This document shows, in pieces, positions 1 through 10,099 of a stretch of 64,000 nucleotides of DNA (position 1 is the first letter of the stretch; each line of letters begins with the position of its first letter). The stretch covers positions 868,001 through 932,000 of the forward strand of contig NZ_MTQM01000009.1 in assembly GCF_001984105.1 (NCBI RefSeq), in the 5' to 3' direction. Made by a program: the position numbers and the translations under genes. The stretch comes from Microbacterium sp. CSI-V. Its GTDB lineage: Bacteria; Actinomycetota; Actinomycetes; Actinomycetales; Microbacteriaceae. The notes under the pieces are model-generated. The model was not told the DNA's origin, ran no database searches, and saw nothing but the letters and a program-made list of their open reading frames with translations.

Positions 1-435
1 GCTGTACTCGATTCCGGCGAACAGCGGCTGCTGCTTCAGCACCTCGTAGCGCTTGCGGAGGTACGCGACGTCCTTCTCGCCCCGCACGAACGTCATGTGC
101 GGGGTGGGGTTGATGAAGGTCGAGGGCTCGTCGAGGACACCCTCGGACACCAGCGACGCCCAGAACTGGCGGCTCTGCTGGAACTGCTCGTTGATCGCGA
201 CGGCCTTCGACGGGTCGAGCGCGCCCTTCGGATTGTCGGGCATGTAGTTGAGCTCGCAGAGCGCCGCGTGACCGGTGCCGGCGTTGTTCCACGCGTTCGA
301 GCTCTCCTGCGCGACGTCGCTCAGTCGCTCCAGCACCGCGATCTTCAGGTCGGGCTGGAGATCCTTCAGCATCGTGCCGAGGGTGGCGGACATGATGCCG
401 CCTCCGATGAGGAGAACGTCGACGTTTTCGGTCAC
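1..435 (-). CDS. mqo: Malate:quinone oxidoreductase, N-terminal part (cut by window start)
   Basis: Membrane-associated FAD enzyme that oxidises malate to oxaloacetate and passes electrons to quinone in the TCA cycle. Only the first 145 codons are in the window. The GTG start at 433-435 is followed at once by the dinucleotide-binding stretch [13 protein letters not shown] (about residues 8-20), then [20 protein letters not shown] and [12 protein letters not shown], all characteristic of the Mqo family (about 490-500 residues in full). Translation is open to base 1, so the gene simply continues outside the window. The 102 bases upstream hold an asd terminator and a pair of repeats that may be its operator. 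Confidence 0.93.
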   Translation of the reverse strand, partial: MTENVDVLLIGGGIMSATLGTMLKDLQPDLKIAVLERLSDVAQESSNAWNNAGTGHAALCELNYMPDNPKGALDPSKAVAINEQFQQSRQFWASLVSEGVLDEPSTFINPTPHMTFVRGEKDVAYLRKRYEVLKQQPLFAGIEYS

Positions 436-463
436 CCGTCGATTCTAGGTGCGGGCTGCGAGG

Positions 464-504
464 TGTCTCGACATCGAGAGATTCGACGGTTCGATATCGA
501 GACA
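464..504. promoter_or_regulatory. Candidate operator upstream of mqo
   Basis: Two direct copies of TCGAYATCGAGA (468-479 and 491-502) start 23 bp apart, about two helical turns. The outer ends form an 8-bp inverted repeat TGTCTCGA (464-471)/TCGAGACA (497-504), and the first copy is itself a palindrome TCTCGA-CA-TCGAGA (466-479). It lies 29-69 bp before the mqo start codon. The binding protein is unknown to me; operator function is inference. Confidence 0.5.
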
Positions 505-514
505 ACCCCGGGCC

Positions 515-532
515 CCGGCATCCGGATGCCGG
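515..532 (-). terminator. Hairpin terminator after asd
   Basis: Perfect 18-bp palindrome CCGGCATCCGGATGCCGG five bases after the asd stop codon; folds as a 7-bp stem with a CCGG loop. No clear U-tract follows, as is common in high-GC actinobacteria. Confidence 0.6.
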
Positions 533-537
533 AGAGG

Positions 538-1659
<1,122 letters not shown>

Positions 1660-1808
1660 TCAGGGTAGCGCGAGAGACGGTGGGGATGCCGACGGCGGGG
1701 ACCCGGCGCAGGAAGAATGACGGTTCCGCAGGGGTGCACGGCCGGAATCCGTCGCGGGCGAGGCTGCGCGCCGGAAAACTCCTTCGTCGTGATGCGCGCC
1801 CCGAGTGG

Positions 1809-2390
1809 TCAGTTCAGCGCCGCCGCGCCGAACGAGACGCCGAAGCGCTCGCACCACAGATCGACCGTGCGGAACGTCGACAGATCGACGTCGGCGGGGA
1901 TGTCGTACAGCTGGTCGCCGAGGTTGCCGCGGAGGGGACCGAGGTCGACGTGGTCGTACGACGCTGCCGTGTACCACCCGTCGCGTCCTTCGACCACCGG
2001 CCCGGCGCTGAGCCACACGTGCACGTCGGGCCCGTTCGACGTCGCGAGTCCGACGAGGGCCAGCTGGCGGGTGCCGTCGGGGTTCTCGATGATGCGGACC
2101 GACCCCGACGTCTCGTGCTCATGGCTGATCAGCGACCCGGCAGCGAGGTCCCTCGGACCGGCGGGCGGAGCGGGGGTCGCGTCCTCGGTCGCAGGGTCGG
2201 CCATCTCCACCGGCTCCATGACGGCCGACGTCGTCGCCTGCGGTGACGGGATGCGATCGGCGACGCGCACATCGACGAACAGCAGCCACGGCTGGAAGAG
2301 GAGTCCGGCCACGAGGAGGACGGCTGCGGCACCCGCGGCGCCGATGATCCAGACGGCCTTCCGTCGCCGCGACACCCGATTCCGCGCCAT
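1809..2390 (-). CDS. DM13-domain membrane-anchored protein
   Basis: 193 residues: a cytoplasmic basic start, one membrane segment at about residues 13-38, a Pro/Thr/Ala linker, and an extracellular domain at about residues 80-193. The domain has the DM13 features HVWLSAGP, YDIPADVDLSTFRTVDLWC and the ending CERFGVSFGAAAL, with the conserved near-C-terminal cysteine at C180. DM13 domains are proposed to bind cofactors or metals in redox-linked surface proteins; substrate and partner are unknown here. The gene sits between lysC (57 bases upstream) and asd (200 bases downstream) on the same strand. No role in amino-acid synthesis is evident, so the placement may be incidental. Confidence 0.82.
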   Translation of the reverse strand: MARNRVSRRRKAVWIIGAAGAAAVLLVAGLLFQPWLLFVDVRVADRIPSPQATTSAVMEPVEMADPATEDATPAPPAGPRDLAAGSLISHEHETSGSVRIIENPDGTRQLALVGLATSNGPDVHVWLSAGPVVEGRDGWYTAASYDHVDLGPLRGNLGDQLYDIPADVDLSTFRTVDLWCERFGVSFGAAALN

Positions 2391-2447
2391 CGCCGTCTCC
2401 GTTCGTCGGGGCGAGGCTAGACCGAGTGGCTGGAGAAGGACTGCGAG

Positions 2448-3734
2448 TCAGCGCCCGGTGCCGGCGTGGACGGTCGCCTCGTCGTCGCCGTCGAGACCGT
2501 ACGCGGTGTGCACGAGGCGCGCGGCTTCGGCGAGGTCGACTCCCCGCACGACGACGGAGATGCGGATCTCGGAGGTCGAGATCATCTCGATGTTGACGCC
2601 CGCCAGGCTCAGCGCCTCGAACAGGGTCGCCGAGACGCCCGAGTGCGTGCGCATGCCCGCACCGACCACGGAGAGCTTGCCGATCTGGTCGTCGTGCACG
2701 AGGCTCTCGAACCCGACCTCGGACTGCTCACCGGCGAGCGCCTTCAGCGCGGTCGTGGCATCGGTCTTCGGCAGGGTGAAGGAGATGTCGGTGCGGCCGG
2801 TGGCGGCGGCGGAGACGTTCTGCACGATCATGTCGACGTTCGCGCCGGACTTCGCGACGATCTTGAAGATGTCGGCGGCCTTGCCGGGGACGTCGGGCAC
2901 GCCGATGACGGTGATCTTCGCCTGGCTGAGGTCGGTGGCGACGCCGGCGACGATGGGCTCTTCCATGGTGGCTCCCTCGGGGACGAGCGGGGACTTCTTC
3001 GAGGCGTCGAGCACCCAGGTGCCCTCGCCCGAGCTGAACGTGGACCGGGCGTGGATGAGCACCCCGTGGCGGCGCGCGTATTCGACCGCGCGGATGTAGA
3101 GGACCTTCGCGCCGTTGGCGGCGAGCTCCAGCATCTCCTCGCTGCCGACGCGGTCGAGCTTGCGGGCCAGCGGCACGACGCGCGGGTCGGCGGTGAAGAT
3201 GCCGTCGACGTCGCTGTAGATCTCGCACACGTCGGCGTTCAGCGCGGCGGCGAGCGCGACGGCGGTGGTGTCGGAGCCGCCGCGGCCGAGCGTGGTGATG
3301 TCGCGGGTGTCGCGGTTGAACCCCTGGAAGCCGGCGACGATGACGATCGCGCCCTCGTCGAGCGCTTCGCGCAGCCGCACGGGCGTGACGTCGACGATGC
3401 GGGCCGCGCCGTGGGTGGCATCCGTGATCATGCCCGCCTGGCTGCCGGTGAAGGACCGCGCCTCGAAGCCCATCGAGTGGATCGCCATGGCCAGCAGCGC
3501 CATCGAGATGCGCTCCCCGCTGGAGAGGAGCATGTCGAGCTCGCGCGGCGCGGGGATCGGAGCGACTTGACCTGCGAGGTCGAGCAGCTCGTCGGTGGTG
3601 TCGCCCATCGCGCTCACCGCGACGACGACCTCGTGGCCGGCGCGACGGGTGTCGACGATGCGCTTGGCGACGCGCTTGATGCTCTCGGCGTCGGCGACGG
3701 ACGAACCGCCGTACTTCTGGACGATCAGCGCCAT
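2448..3734 (-). CDS. lysC: Aspartate kinase (alpha subunit, with internal beta start)
   Basis: Phosphorylates aspartate at the entry of the lysine/threonine/methionine pathway; usually feedback-controlled through C-terminal ACT domains. The start chosen is the ATG at 3734 ([14 protein letters not shown]), since the family begins with this KYGGSS motif; a longer frame to 3794 adds 20 unrelated residues. 428 residues: kinase domain to about 245 ([27 protein letters not shown]), then tandem ACT domains. Met257 opens [12 protein letters not shown] with GAGGAG-like RBS upstream, matching the separately initiated beta subunit known in corynebacteria. Divergent from thrE, with a shared palindrome-bearing promoter region. 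Confidence 0.96.
   Translation of the reverse strand: MALIVQKYGGSSVADAESIKRVAKRIVDTRRAGHEVVVAVSAMGDTTDELLDLAGQVAPIPAPRELDMLLSSGERISMALLAMAIHSMGFEARSFTGSQAGMITDATHGAARIVDVTPVRLREALDEGAIVIVAGFQGFNRDTRDITTLGRGGSDTTAVALAAALNADVCEIYSDVDGIFTADPRVVPLARKLDRVGSEEMLELAANGAKVLYIRAVEYARRHGVLIHARSTFSSGEGTWVLDASKKSPLVPEGATMEEPIVAGVATDLSQAKITVIGVPDVPGKAADIFKIVAKSGANVDMIVQNVSAAATGRTDISFTLPKTDATTALKALAGEQSEVGFESLVHDDQIGKLSVVGAGMRTHSGVSATLFEALSLAGVNIEMISTSEIRISVVVRGVDLAEAARLVHTAYGLDGDDEATVHAGTGR
2964..2978 (-). promoter_or_regulatory. Internal RBS and start codon for the aspartokinase beta subunit
   Basis: On the minus strand GAGGGAG (2978-2972), five bases of spacer, then ATG (2966-2964) in frame with lysC at codon 257. 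In Corynebacterium glutamicum the beta subunit starts at the equivalent MEE...GVATD position, so an in-frame 171-residue ACT-domain polypeptide is expected. Confidence 0.7.
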
Positions 3735-3806
3735 AAGAGGAACTCCCGGGAGGGTCGGGCGTCGGGATGCCACGACGGGGCGCTCGGATGCCACGCCCGA
3801 GGGTTC

Positions 3807-3871
3807 ATCTTAGAGGCGCCCGCATGCCGTCGACGTCATGCGGCGGGCATCGAGGCGTGCGCGGATAGGAT
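3807..3871. promoter_or_regulatory. Divergent lysC/thrE promoter region with shared palindrome
   Basis: A 24-bp palindrome at 3820-3843 (11 of 12 base pairs symmetrical; core CGTCGACG, arms CCGCATG/CATGCGG) lies between a minus-strand -10-like TAAGAT (3812-3807, towards lysC) and a plus-strand -10-like TAGGAT (3866-3871, towards thrE). The palindrome would cover the lysC -35 region and lie near the thrE -35. No good TTGACA box is visible. The plus-strand -10 also argues that thrE starts at 3907 and not further upstream. Confidence 0.5.
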
Positions 3872-3906
3872 CATGGCGTTCCACCCCTCCCCCGAGAGCG
3901 ACCCGG

Positions 3907-5304
3907 ATGCCCCCCACCCCCGCTCGATGGCTGTCCTCGTTGCGTCGTCTGGTCCACGCCGAGGACGCCCTCGCCCCCGAGACCCAGCTCATCGCCGTCA
4001 TCGACGCGACGCTGGCCACCCGAATTCTGGATCTCGCCATCCGCATCGGCGAGACGATGCTCGTCGTCGGTGCGTCGGCGAGCGATGTGACCGCGACGAT
4101 CGTGCGAGTGAGCCGCGCGTACGGTCTGGACCCGGTGCACGTCGACGTCACCTACAACTCCGTCACGATCGCGCACAGCCTGCCGGGCGCCGCGCATCCC
4201 ACCACGCTCCTGCGGGTGGTGCGCGGATCGGTCCCGGATCACGCCAAGCTGCAGCGCCTCCAGGCGCTGGTGGCGGACATCACCGACGGCCTCGACCTCG
4301 ACGCGGCGATCTCCCGGTGCCGCGCGATCCGGCGTCTGCCGTTCCGGTACCGCCCCGCGGCCATCATCGTCGCGCAGGCGACGCTCGCGCTCGGCGTCGC
4401 CGTGATGTTCGGGGCGAACTGGCTCGCTCTCGTGCTGTCGTTCACGGCCGCGGCCCTGGCGGCGTTGACGCAGCACCTGCTGGCGAAGGCCCGCGTGCCG
4501 TACTTCTTCGCGCAGATCGCCGGCGGATTCGTCCTGACCGTCGTCGCCGCCCTGTCCCCGCTGCTGCGCTACACCGGACTCGATGCCGCAGAGACGATCC
4601 GTCCGTCGGTGATCGTGGCATCCGGGATCGTCCTGATGCTCGCCGGACTCACCGTGGTCGGGGCGGCCCAGGATGCCATCGACGGCTTCGCCCTCACCGC
4701 CACGGGGCGCATCCTCGAGCTCACGACGCAGACGCTCGGCGTGGTGCTCGGGATCCTGGCGGGGCTGGAGACCGTCCGGGTGCTCGGGCTCGGGATGTCG
4801 CCGCCGTCCATGGCGCTGCCGCTCGGACCGCTCCCCCTGCAGTTCACGGGCGCGGCGATCATCGCCGTGGCGGTGGCGATCTACAACGGCGCGGGCATGC
4901 GCATCGTGCTCGTGAGCGCGGGCCTCAGCCTGGTCGCGTGGGTCGGGTACACGGGCGCGTCGGCCATCGGGTTCGAGGTGGCCGCGGCCAGCGGCGTGGG
5001 GGCGTTCGTCGGCAGCTTCGTGGGCATCGTGGTGGCGTACCGGCTGCACGTGCCGTCGGTCGCCGTCACGACCGCGGCGATCCTGCCGATGGTCCCGGGG
5101 GCGGCGGTGTTCCGCGGGCTCCTCGGCGTCGTCGAATCCGGCGAGGATGCCGCGGTGCTCATGACCGGCGTCACGACGCTCGCGGGCGCCGCGACGATCG
5201 GCATCGCCCTCGCCGTCGGCGCCTCCCTGGGCATCTACCTCGGTCAGCCGGTGCGCGCGACCCTGTCGGGGGTCGTGCGATCGCGGGCGCGGGCGCGGCG
5301 GTAG
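3907..5304 (+). CDS. ThrE-type threonine/serine exporter
   Basis: Proton-driven efflux of threonine, serine or related metabolites across the membrane. 466 residues from the ATG at 3907: an N-terminal soluble DUF1212 domain (about 30-165, with LDLAIRIGETMLVVGAS and HVDVTYNSVTIAH) followed by about ten hydrophobic segments in two blocks, the second resembling the ThrE C-terminal domain (VAVTTAAILPMVPGAAVFRG). The frame is open back to 3838, but that start would lie upstream of the -10-like TAGGAT. Divergent from lysC, which makes a link between aspartate-family synthesis and amino-acid export attractive, though the substrate is not proven. Confidence 0.88.
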   Translation: MPPTPARWLSSLRRLVHAEDALAPETQLIAVIDATLATRILDLAIRIGETMLVVGASASDVTATIVRVSRAYGLDPVHVDVTYNSVTIAHSLPGAAHPTTLLRVVRGSVPDHAKLQRLQALVADITDGLDLDAAISRCRAIRRLPFRYRPAAIIVAQATLALGVAVMFGANWLALVLSFTAAALAALTQHLLAKARVPYFFAQIAGGFVLTVVAALSPLLRYTGLDAAETIRPSVIVASGIVLMLAGLTVVGAAQDAIDGFALTATGRILELTTQTLGVVLGILAGLETVRVLGLGMSPPSMALPLGPLPLQFTGAAIIAVAVAIYNGAGMRIVLVSAGLSLVAWVGYTGASAIGFEVAAASGVGAFVGSFVGIVVAYRLHVPSVAVTTAAILPMVPGAAVFRGLLGVVESGEDAAVLMTGVTTLAGAATIGIALAVGASLGIYLGQPVRATLSGVVRSRARARR

Positions 5305-5308
5305 CGGG

Positions 5309-5328
5309 CCCGATGCCCCGGCATCGGG
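5309..5328. terminator. Bidirectional hairpin between convergent genes
   Basis: CCCGATGC-CCCG-GCATCGGG, a perfect 8-bp stem with 4-base loop, fills the 28-base gap between the stops of thrE (+) and the LmeA-like gene (-). Confidence 0.7.
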
Positions 5329-5332
5329 GCGA

Positions 5333-6151
5333 TCAGGGGCAGGAGCCGGGCGCCCGCCCCTCGGCGGTGTCGGATGCGGCCAGGTCGACGTCGAACTCCA
5401 TGCGCAACTGCTGGTCGGTCACGCGCACGTCGCGGGGATGCAGGAAGCTCGGCATCGTCTCGGCGACGCACGCGGGAGCGGGCTGCAGCGTCGAGAGATC
5501 GATGCCCGCCTGCGCGGCGACCTCGTCGAGGGACAGGGTCTTGTCGCCGACCGTGAGGGAGGAGAACGCCGCGCTGACCTTCCCGTTCTCGAAATGCGGC
5601 GTCACGGCCGCACTCACCGTCACGGGGGTCGTCCCGGCCAGGACGGAACCGCTCACGACCATGTCGCCATCGGAGAAGCCGACCCTCATCTCGCCCTGCG
5701 CGTCCGCCGGGAGGAGGAGCGCCGTGGCCTGAGCCGCTGTGAGGGTGACCGCGCCGGAGACCTTGTCGGCCAAGATGGCATCGTCGACCCGCCGAGCCCC
5801 CTCGATCGTCATCGTCAGATCCGCGTTCGCCCGTCCGGTGGGGAAGCTGTAGACCGTGACCCCGATGCGGTCGTAGCGCCCGACGAGCTCCTGCAGCAGG
5901 ACGGATCCCGCGATGTCGACCTGGATGCGCTCGCTCGCGGGGGCGTCCAGCCGGGCGCGGACCTCCTCGACGCCGATCCGCTGGACCTCGGCCCGCGCGA
6001 CCGTCTCCGCGATCACGCCCAGGGAGGCCACCAGGATCAGCAGGAGGCCGGCGAGGGCGACGATCAGCAGCCCCCACCGCGGGCGCGCGGGTTCGGGGTC
6101 CTCCGTCTCCGGCGGCCGCGGCAGCACGTCGGTCTGGTCGAGGTGGGTCAT
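5333..6151 (-). CDS. DUF2993 (LmeA-like) lipid-binding membrane protein
   Basis: 272 residues with an acidic/proline-rich cytoplasmic start, one membrane segment at about residues 26-48 (GLLIVALAGLLLILVASLG), and an exported domain with alternating beta strands typical of DUF2993. Members such as mycobacterial LmeA bind phosphoinositides and act in cell-envelope glycolipid maturation; that role is family knowledge. Features seen: paired DLTMTIEGARRVDDAILADK and LDEVAAQAGIDLSTLQ segments and two cysteines near the C-terminus (CVAETM and the SCP end), which might form a disulfide. It ends the minus-strand surface/phosphate locus, 35 bases after the PstS-WxL gene, and is probably co-transcribed. 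Confidence 0.78.
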   Translation of the reverse strand: MTHLDQTDVLPRPPETEDPEPARPRWGLLIVALAGLLLILVASLGVIAETVARAEVQRIGVEEVRARLDAPASERIQVDIAGSVLLQELVGRYDRIGVTVYSFPTGRANADLTMTIEGARRVDDAILADKVSGAVTLTAAQATALLLPADAQGEMRVGFSDGDMVVSGSVLAGTTPVTVSAAVTPHFENGKVSAAFSSLTVGDKTLSLDEVAAQAGIDLSTLQPAPACVAETMPSFLHPRDVRVTDQQLRMEFDVDLAASDTAEGRAPGSCP

Positions 6152-6186
6152 GCGCCGTGCCTTCTCCGTTGCATCCGTGGTCCGGG

Positions 6187-7884
6187 TCAGAGCCCGATGA
6201 GCGTGAGCGTCACCGTGGAGCGGTAGCGACCCACCGCGGCATCCCGGGGGATGCGCAGACTCAGATCGGCGTCGAAGGTCGCGCCGACGAGCGTGGTGGT
6301 CGTGCCCGGCTCGCCGGTGGCGAGGATCATCGGGTAGACCGCCTGGCCCGCCTCCTGACCGTCCGCGATCGACACGCCGTCCTGATGCGTGGTCTCGTGA
6401 GGCGTGATCCCCAGGAAGGTCGACGAGACCCTCGCCGCCTGGTCGTCGATCCCGACGAAGTCGCCGACCGAGAACTGCAGGCTCCAGCCCCCGAGGCGAT
6501 TGCGGTCGTCGACGACGCTGAAGCGACCGAGGGAGCGGGCGACCTCTCCACCCCCGCGTCCCAGGTCGCCGAAATCGATCGACGTCGAGGTGGGCGCGGT
6601 GAGTTGGAAGAGATCGGATGCCGTCACGGTGGCGGACACGTTCACCCCGTCGACCTCGTCGGCGCGGGGTGCGGGTCCGGGATGCCGGTCGCTCTCCGGC
6701 GGCATCGGCGCGGTGCGCAGAAGAAGGTTGTCGCTCGCGGTGTCACCGGGGGCGAACGTCGGGTTCCGGCATCCGTCCAGGTCGATCGTGCCGGAAGATC
6801 CCGGGATCCGGGAGACCCCGTCCGCCACGATCCGGGCGAGTGGCAGCGGCAGGGCGCCGTACCCGAGGCCCGGCAGCTCCTGCTGCCCCTCGCAGGCCGC
6901 GTACTGCACGAACCGGGCGAGGGTGCGACCCTTCTCGGCGGTGAAGATCCTGTTGGTCGCGGTCGGCGCGATCAGATAGGACACCGACGAGATCGGGTAC
7001 GCGCGGGGGTCGAGACTGCGGTGCACGCGCCTCAGATCGAGGGTTCCGTCCGGGCCCGGTGTCGCAGCCAGGAGCGCGATCGACGCCGCGGCCGGAGTCG
7101 GTGCGACGTAGTACCCGGCGTCGTTGAGCACCTTGACGACGGGGAGACCGGCATTCGCCGCGTACGACGCTTCGACATAGGTGATCGCGCCTCGACCGTA
7201 GTCCTGCGAGACGTATCCGGCGACGCCGAGCGAGCCGTTCTGCGCCCGGAACGAGTCGTTGATGTGCGGGAAGACCGACCGCATCCCGGACGTCCAGATG
7301 CTCGGATAGCGGTCGGCCATCCATCCGGTCAGCTGAGCACTCGAACCGGAGCCGTCCGCCCGCACGACCGGCGTGATCGCCTGATCGGGCATCGTCAGCG
7401 CCGGGTTGTCCGCCTGGATCTCGGGGTCGTTCCACCGCGTGATCCGCCCCGCGAAGATCCCGGCGACGACGGCACCCGACAGACGCAGATCGGTCACGCG
7501 GTGACCGTCGATCCAGAGGTTGTACGCGAGCGCCGTGCCGCCGGCGAGCAGGGGCAGGTACTCGTACGGCGGCATCCCCGCCTCGGGGGTCGGGCTCTCG
7601 GACGTCGCCTCGGTCTGGAACGGGACGTCGCTGACCGCGAAGTCGACCGTCTGGGCGATGAAGTCCCTCCGCCCGGCCGACGAACCGGTGCCGGAGTAGT
7701 TGACGGTGATCCCGTCCGTCCGAGCGACGTCTCTCCGCCACACGTCCAGACCGTTCTGCCCCCATGTCGAGCCGGAACCGGAGAGGGGGACGAAGGACTC
7801 GGCCGCCTGCGCGGGAGCCGGCACCGCCAGAGCCGTGACGATCGCCGTGACCAGGAGGAGCGCCCCCCGCACCCCGCGGATCAT
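6187..7884 (-). CDS. PstS-like phosphate-binding protein fused to a C-terminal WxL-like domain
   Basis: 565 residues. A signal peptide (cleavage near PAQA-AES) leads into a PstS-type fold: [45 protein letters not shown] and [18 protein letters not shown], closely matching PstS encoded at 17795-19402. After about residue 415 follows a different beta-rich domain ([27 protein letters not shown], ending [12 protein letters not shown]) like that of the WxL-type protein at 12153-13745. There is no lipobox and no C-terminal TM segment, so retention at the surface probably depends on the WxL-like domain. The start ATG overlaps the pstB stop by 4 nt, indicating translational coupling. Confidence 0.85.
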   Translation of the reverse strand: MIRGVRGALLLVTAIVTALAVPAPAQAAESFVPLSGSGSTWGQNGLDVWRRDVARTDGITVNYSGTGSSAGRRDFIAQTVDFAVSDVPFQTEATSESPTPEAGMPPYEYLPLLAGGTALAYNLWIDGHRVTDLRLSGAVVAGIFAGRITRWNDPEIQADNPALTMPDQAITPVVRADGSGSSAQLTGWMADRYPSIWTSGMRSVFPHINDSFRAQNGSLGVAGYVSQDYGRGAITYVEASYAANAGLPVVKVLNDAGYYVAPTPAAASIALLAATPGPDGTLDLRRVHRSLDPRAYPISSVSYLIAPTATNRIFTAEKGRTLARFVQYAACEGQQELPGLGYGALPLPLARIVADGVSRIPGSSGTIDLDGCRNPTFAPGDTASDNLLLRTAPMPPESDRHPGPAPRADEVDGVNVSATVTASDLFQLTAPTSTSIDFGDLGRGGGEVARSLGRFSVVDDRNRLGGWSLQFSVGDFVGIDDQAARVSSTFLGITPHETTHQDGVSIADGQEAGQAVYPMILATGEPGTTTTLVGATFDADLSLRIPRDAAVGRYRSTVTLTLIGL

Positions 7885-9128
7885 CCGAATCGACCGTTCA
7901 CGTAATCGTAGGTCCGCGGGTCGATCGGCGAATCGAACATCGCCTCGGTGTCGCCGTGCTCGACGATGTGGCCGGGCTGACCCTGGGATGCCAGGAAGAA
8001 CGCGCACTGCTGCGACACGCGCTGCGCCTGCTGCATGTTGTGGGTGACGATGACGATCGTCAGCTCCTTCTGCAGCTCCCCCATCGTCTCCTCGATCACG
8101 CGGGTCGAGGTCGGGTCGAGCGCGGAGCACGGCTCGTCCATGAGCAGCACCTTGGGCTTGATCGCGAGCGACCGGGCGATGCACAGACGCTGCTGCTGTC
8201 CGCCGGAGAGACCGCCGCCGGGCGCTCGCAGGCGGTCCTTCACCTCTTTCCACAGGCCCGCCGAGGTGAGCGAGCGCTCGACGAGGTAGTCCTTCTCGTC
8301 GCGCGAGGCGCGCATGCCGGTGAGCTTCAGTCCCGCGATGACGTTGTCGTAGATCGACATGGCCGGGAACGGGTTCGGCTTCTGGAACACCATGCCGATG
8401 TGCTTGCGCGCGTCGATCAGGCGGTGCCCCGAGTCGTAGATGTCGTCGCCGTCCAGCCGCACCTCGCCGGCGAGGGAGGCCGACGGCACCAGCTCGTGCA
8501 TGCGGTTGAGGATGCGCAGGAACGTCGACTTGCCGCAGCCGGAGGGGCCGATCAGCGCGGTGACCTGGCCCGCGGGCATCGTCAGCGAGACGTCGAGGAG
8601 CACCTGATGGTCGCCGAACCACGCCGAGATGGAGCGGGCGTCGAGCTCGGACAGGTCGGGGGCGTCCGCCAGGAGTCGATCGGCCTCGGCGAGGCGCTCG
8701 GCCGTCGCCGACGCCCCGCCCAGCAGCGACACCGACGACGCCCGCACCGATGCCCCCGACACCGTGTAGCCCGCCGACGTCGTGGCGTACGCGCCGGCGG
8801 TCGGTGACGCGGGGTCGGGCGCACCGGGGGCGGGGATGACGCTCGTGACGTCGTCGGCACCGGCCGCGGGGACCTCCGCCCCGCGACGACCGAAGAACGC
8901 GCCGCGGCGCGCGCGCCGGTGGGAGATGCCGAGGCCCGCGCGCGTGGCATCCGGGGTCGGCTCCGCGACGGGGGCGACCGTCGTGACCTCGCCCGCCGAA
9001 GCGGACTCCAGGTCCTGCAGAACGGCGACGTCGTCGGCGCTCAGCACGTCGGTCATGAACGGGTCGGCGGTGTCATCGCCCGAGGGAGCGGCAGCGCCCT
9101 CGAGATCGGGATCGCGGCGGTCGGTCAT
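7881..9128 (-). CDS. pstB: Phosphate ABC transporter ATP-binding protein PstB with long N-terminal extension
   Basis: ATPase that powers phosphate import through PstCA. The catalytic part, from about residue 163, has Walker [10 protein letters not shown] (194-202), the signature LSGGQQQRL, Walker [13 protein letters not shown] and the switch histidine in [10 protein letters not shown]. 415 residues against about 250-260 for typical PstB; the extra 160 residues are Ala/Pro/Thr/Asp-rich and of no known fold. ATG 9128 is the chosen start; Met25 (MTDVLSADD) is an alternative but does not remove the extension. pstB lies 10 kb from pstA, separated by surface-protein genes, and overlaps the PstS-WxL gene by 4 nt. 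Confidence 0.93.
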   Translation of the reverse strand: MTDRRDPDLEGAAAPSGDDTADPFMTDVLSADDVAVLQDLESASAGEVTTVAPVAEPTPDATRAGLGISHRRARRGAFFGRRGAEVPAAGADDVTSVIPAPGAPDPASPTAGAYATTSAGYTVSGASVRASSVSLLGGASATAERLAEADRLLADAPDLSELDARSISAWFGDHQVLLDVSLTMPAGQVTALIGPSGCGKSTFLRILNRMHELVPSASLAGEVRLDGDDIYDSGHRLIDARKHIGMVFQKPNPFPAMSIYDNVIAGLKLTGMRASRDEKDYLVERSLTSAGLWKEVKDRLRAPGGGLSGGQQQRLCIARSLAIKPKVLLMDEPCSALDPTSTRVIEETMGELQKELTIVIVTHNMQQAQRVSQQCAFFLASQGQPGHIVEHGDTEAMFDSPIDPRTYDYVNGRFG

Positions 9129-9142
9129 GTTCGGCTTTCGGG

Positions 9143-10099
9143 TCAGAGGAGGTTCGGGAGGAGTCGGATCAGCTGGTCCGAGACGAACACGCTCGCCAGC
9201 AGCAGGACGGGGGCGAAGACGATCCACGTCTTCTGCCACCCGACGCGGCGGTACGCCCAGACGGCCAGGAGCTCGGCGACGACGAGGAACTGGAGGGCGA
9301 AGACCAGCGCCCACACCGTGGTGACGTCCGTCGCCATCGCCTTGGCCTGCGGGGGCAGCGACATGGATGTCGTCTGACGGGCACCGGTCGCCTTCGCGTC
9401 ACCGGTGGCCCTGGCATCCACGTAGACGACGCCGGTCGGCAGGTACGGAGCCCCGCGCGCGGCCATGAGGATCAGACGGCTCTCGCCGCGCACCGGCGCG
9501 GGAGGAGTCGGATCGCCCGCGTAGCGCACGCCCAGCACTTCGAACGTCTGCTCGCCCTGCCCCGTGCGCACGGTGAAGTCCTCGCCCGGTTGCAGGGTCT
9601 GGATGCTGCGGAACGGCCCGCCGAACGCGGCGGTCCGGCCCATGATGACGCTGACCCCCGCCTGCCCCGGCAGCACGGTGTCGCGACGGTGACCGGGACC
9701 CCCCATGAGGACGCCCGAGGTCGTCCCCTCCGCCACCACCTCGTCGATGCCGAGCTGCGGGATCGAGAGCAGGGCGACGGGCGCCCCGTCGTCGAGCAGG
9801 TGATCCTCGAAGTCGCCCTCGCTGACCGGCGCGGTTCCCGCCGACAGCTGTGCCCGGAAGGTGTCGCGCAACTCCTGCTGCGACGCGAAATGCGTGATGT
9901 GACTCACCAGCAGCACGTTTCCGAGGAACACCAGGATCAGCACCGAGATCGACACCAGCGTCCCGCGCAGGAACACCTGCACCGGTGTCAGCGGCGCGTA
10001 CTGGGGACGGCGCCGCGGGGGGCGACGCGGAGGCTTCGGCGGGCGCGGCGGGAGGGGGCGCGTCGGCGCTTCGGCGGCGCGGTCTTCCTGGAGGGTCAT
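9143..10099 (-). CDS. Sortase-fold membrane protein lacking the catalytic residues
   Basis: 318 residues: Pro/Arg-rich cytoplasmic start, membrane segment at about 45-66, extracellular sortase-like domain (about 108-228), and two C-terminal membrane segments. The domain follows the class D/E sortase pattern ([48 protein letters not shown]), but the usual GHRT motif reads GRTA (catalytic His replaced by R155), the usual LTLxTC reads LILMAA (Cys replaced by A214), and no catalytic Arg follows in [11 protein letters not shown]. Transpeptidation is therefore unlikely; a structural or binding role is inferred. ATGA overlap with the gene upstream; pstB starts 15 bases downstream. Confidence 0.8.
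   Translation of the reverse strand: MTLQEDRAAEAPTRPLPPRPPKPPRRPPRRRPQYAPLTPVQVFLRGTLVSISVLILVFLGNVLLVSHITHFASQQELRDTFRAQLSAGTAPVSEGDFEDHLLDDGAPVALLSIPQLGIDEVVAEGTTSGVLMGGPGHRRDTVLPGQAGVSVIMGRTAAFGGPFRSIQTLQPGEDFTVRTGQGEQTFEVLGVRYAGDPTPPAPVRGESRLILMAARGAPYLPTGVVYVDARATGDAKATGARQTTSMSLPPQAKAMATDVTTVWALVFALQFLVVAELLAVWAYRRVGWQKTWIVFAPVLLLASVFVSDQLIRLLPNLL

Noticed and set aside
3838..3906. Upstream start for the ThrE-type exporter
   Set aside because: Would put the start before the -10-like TAGGAT and add an Arg-rich segment not seen in the family; ATG 3907 is preferred.
3735..3906. Lysine riboswitch upstream of lysC
   Set aside because: No lysine aptamer features; the region is short and contains a palindrome instead.
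2466..5732. 1088-residue open frame on the plus strand
   Set aside because: Runs antisense to lysC and in an alternative frame of the ThrE gene; composition is Arg/Gly/Asp-rich as expected for a high-GC shadow frame and shows no family features.
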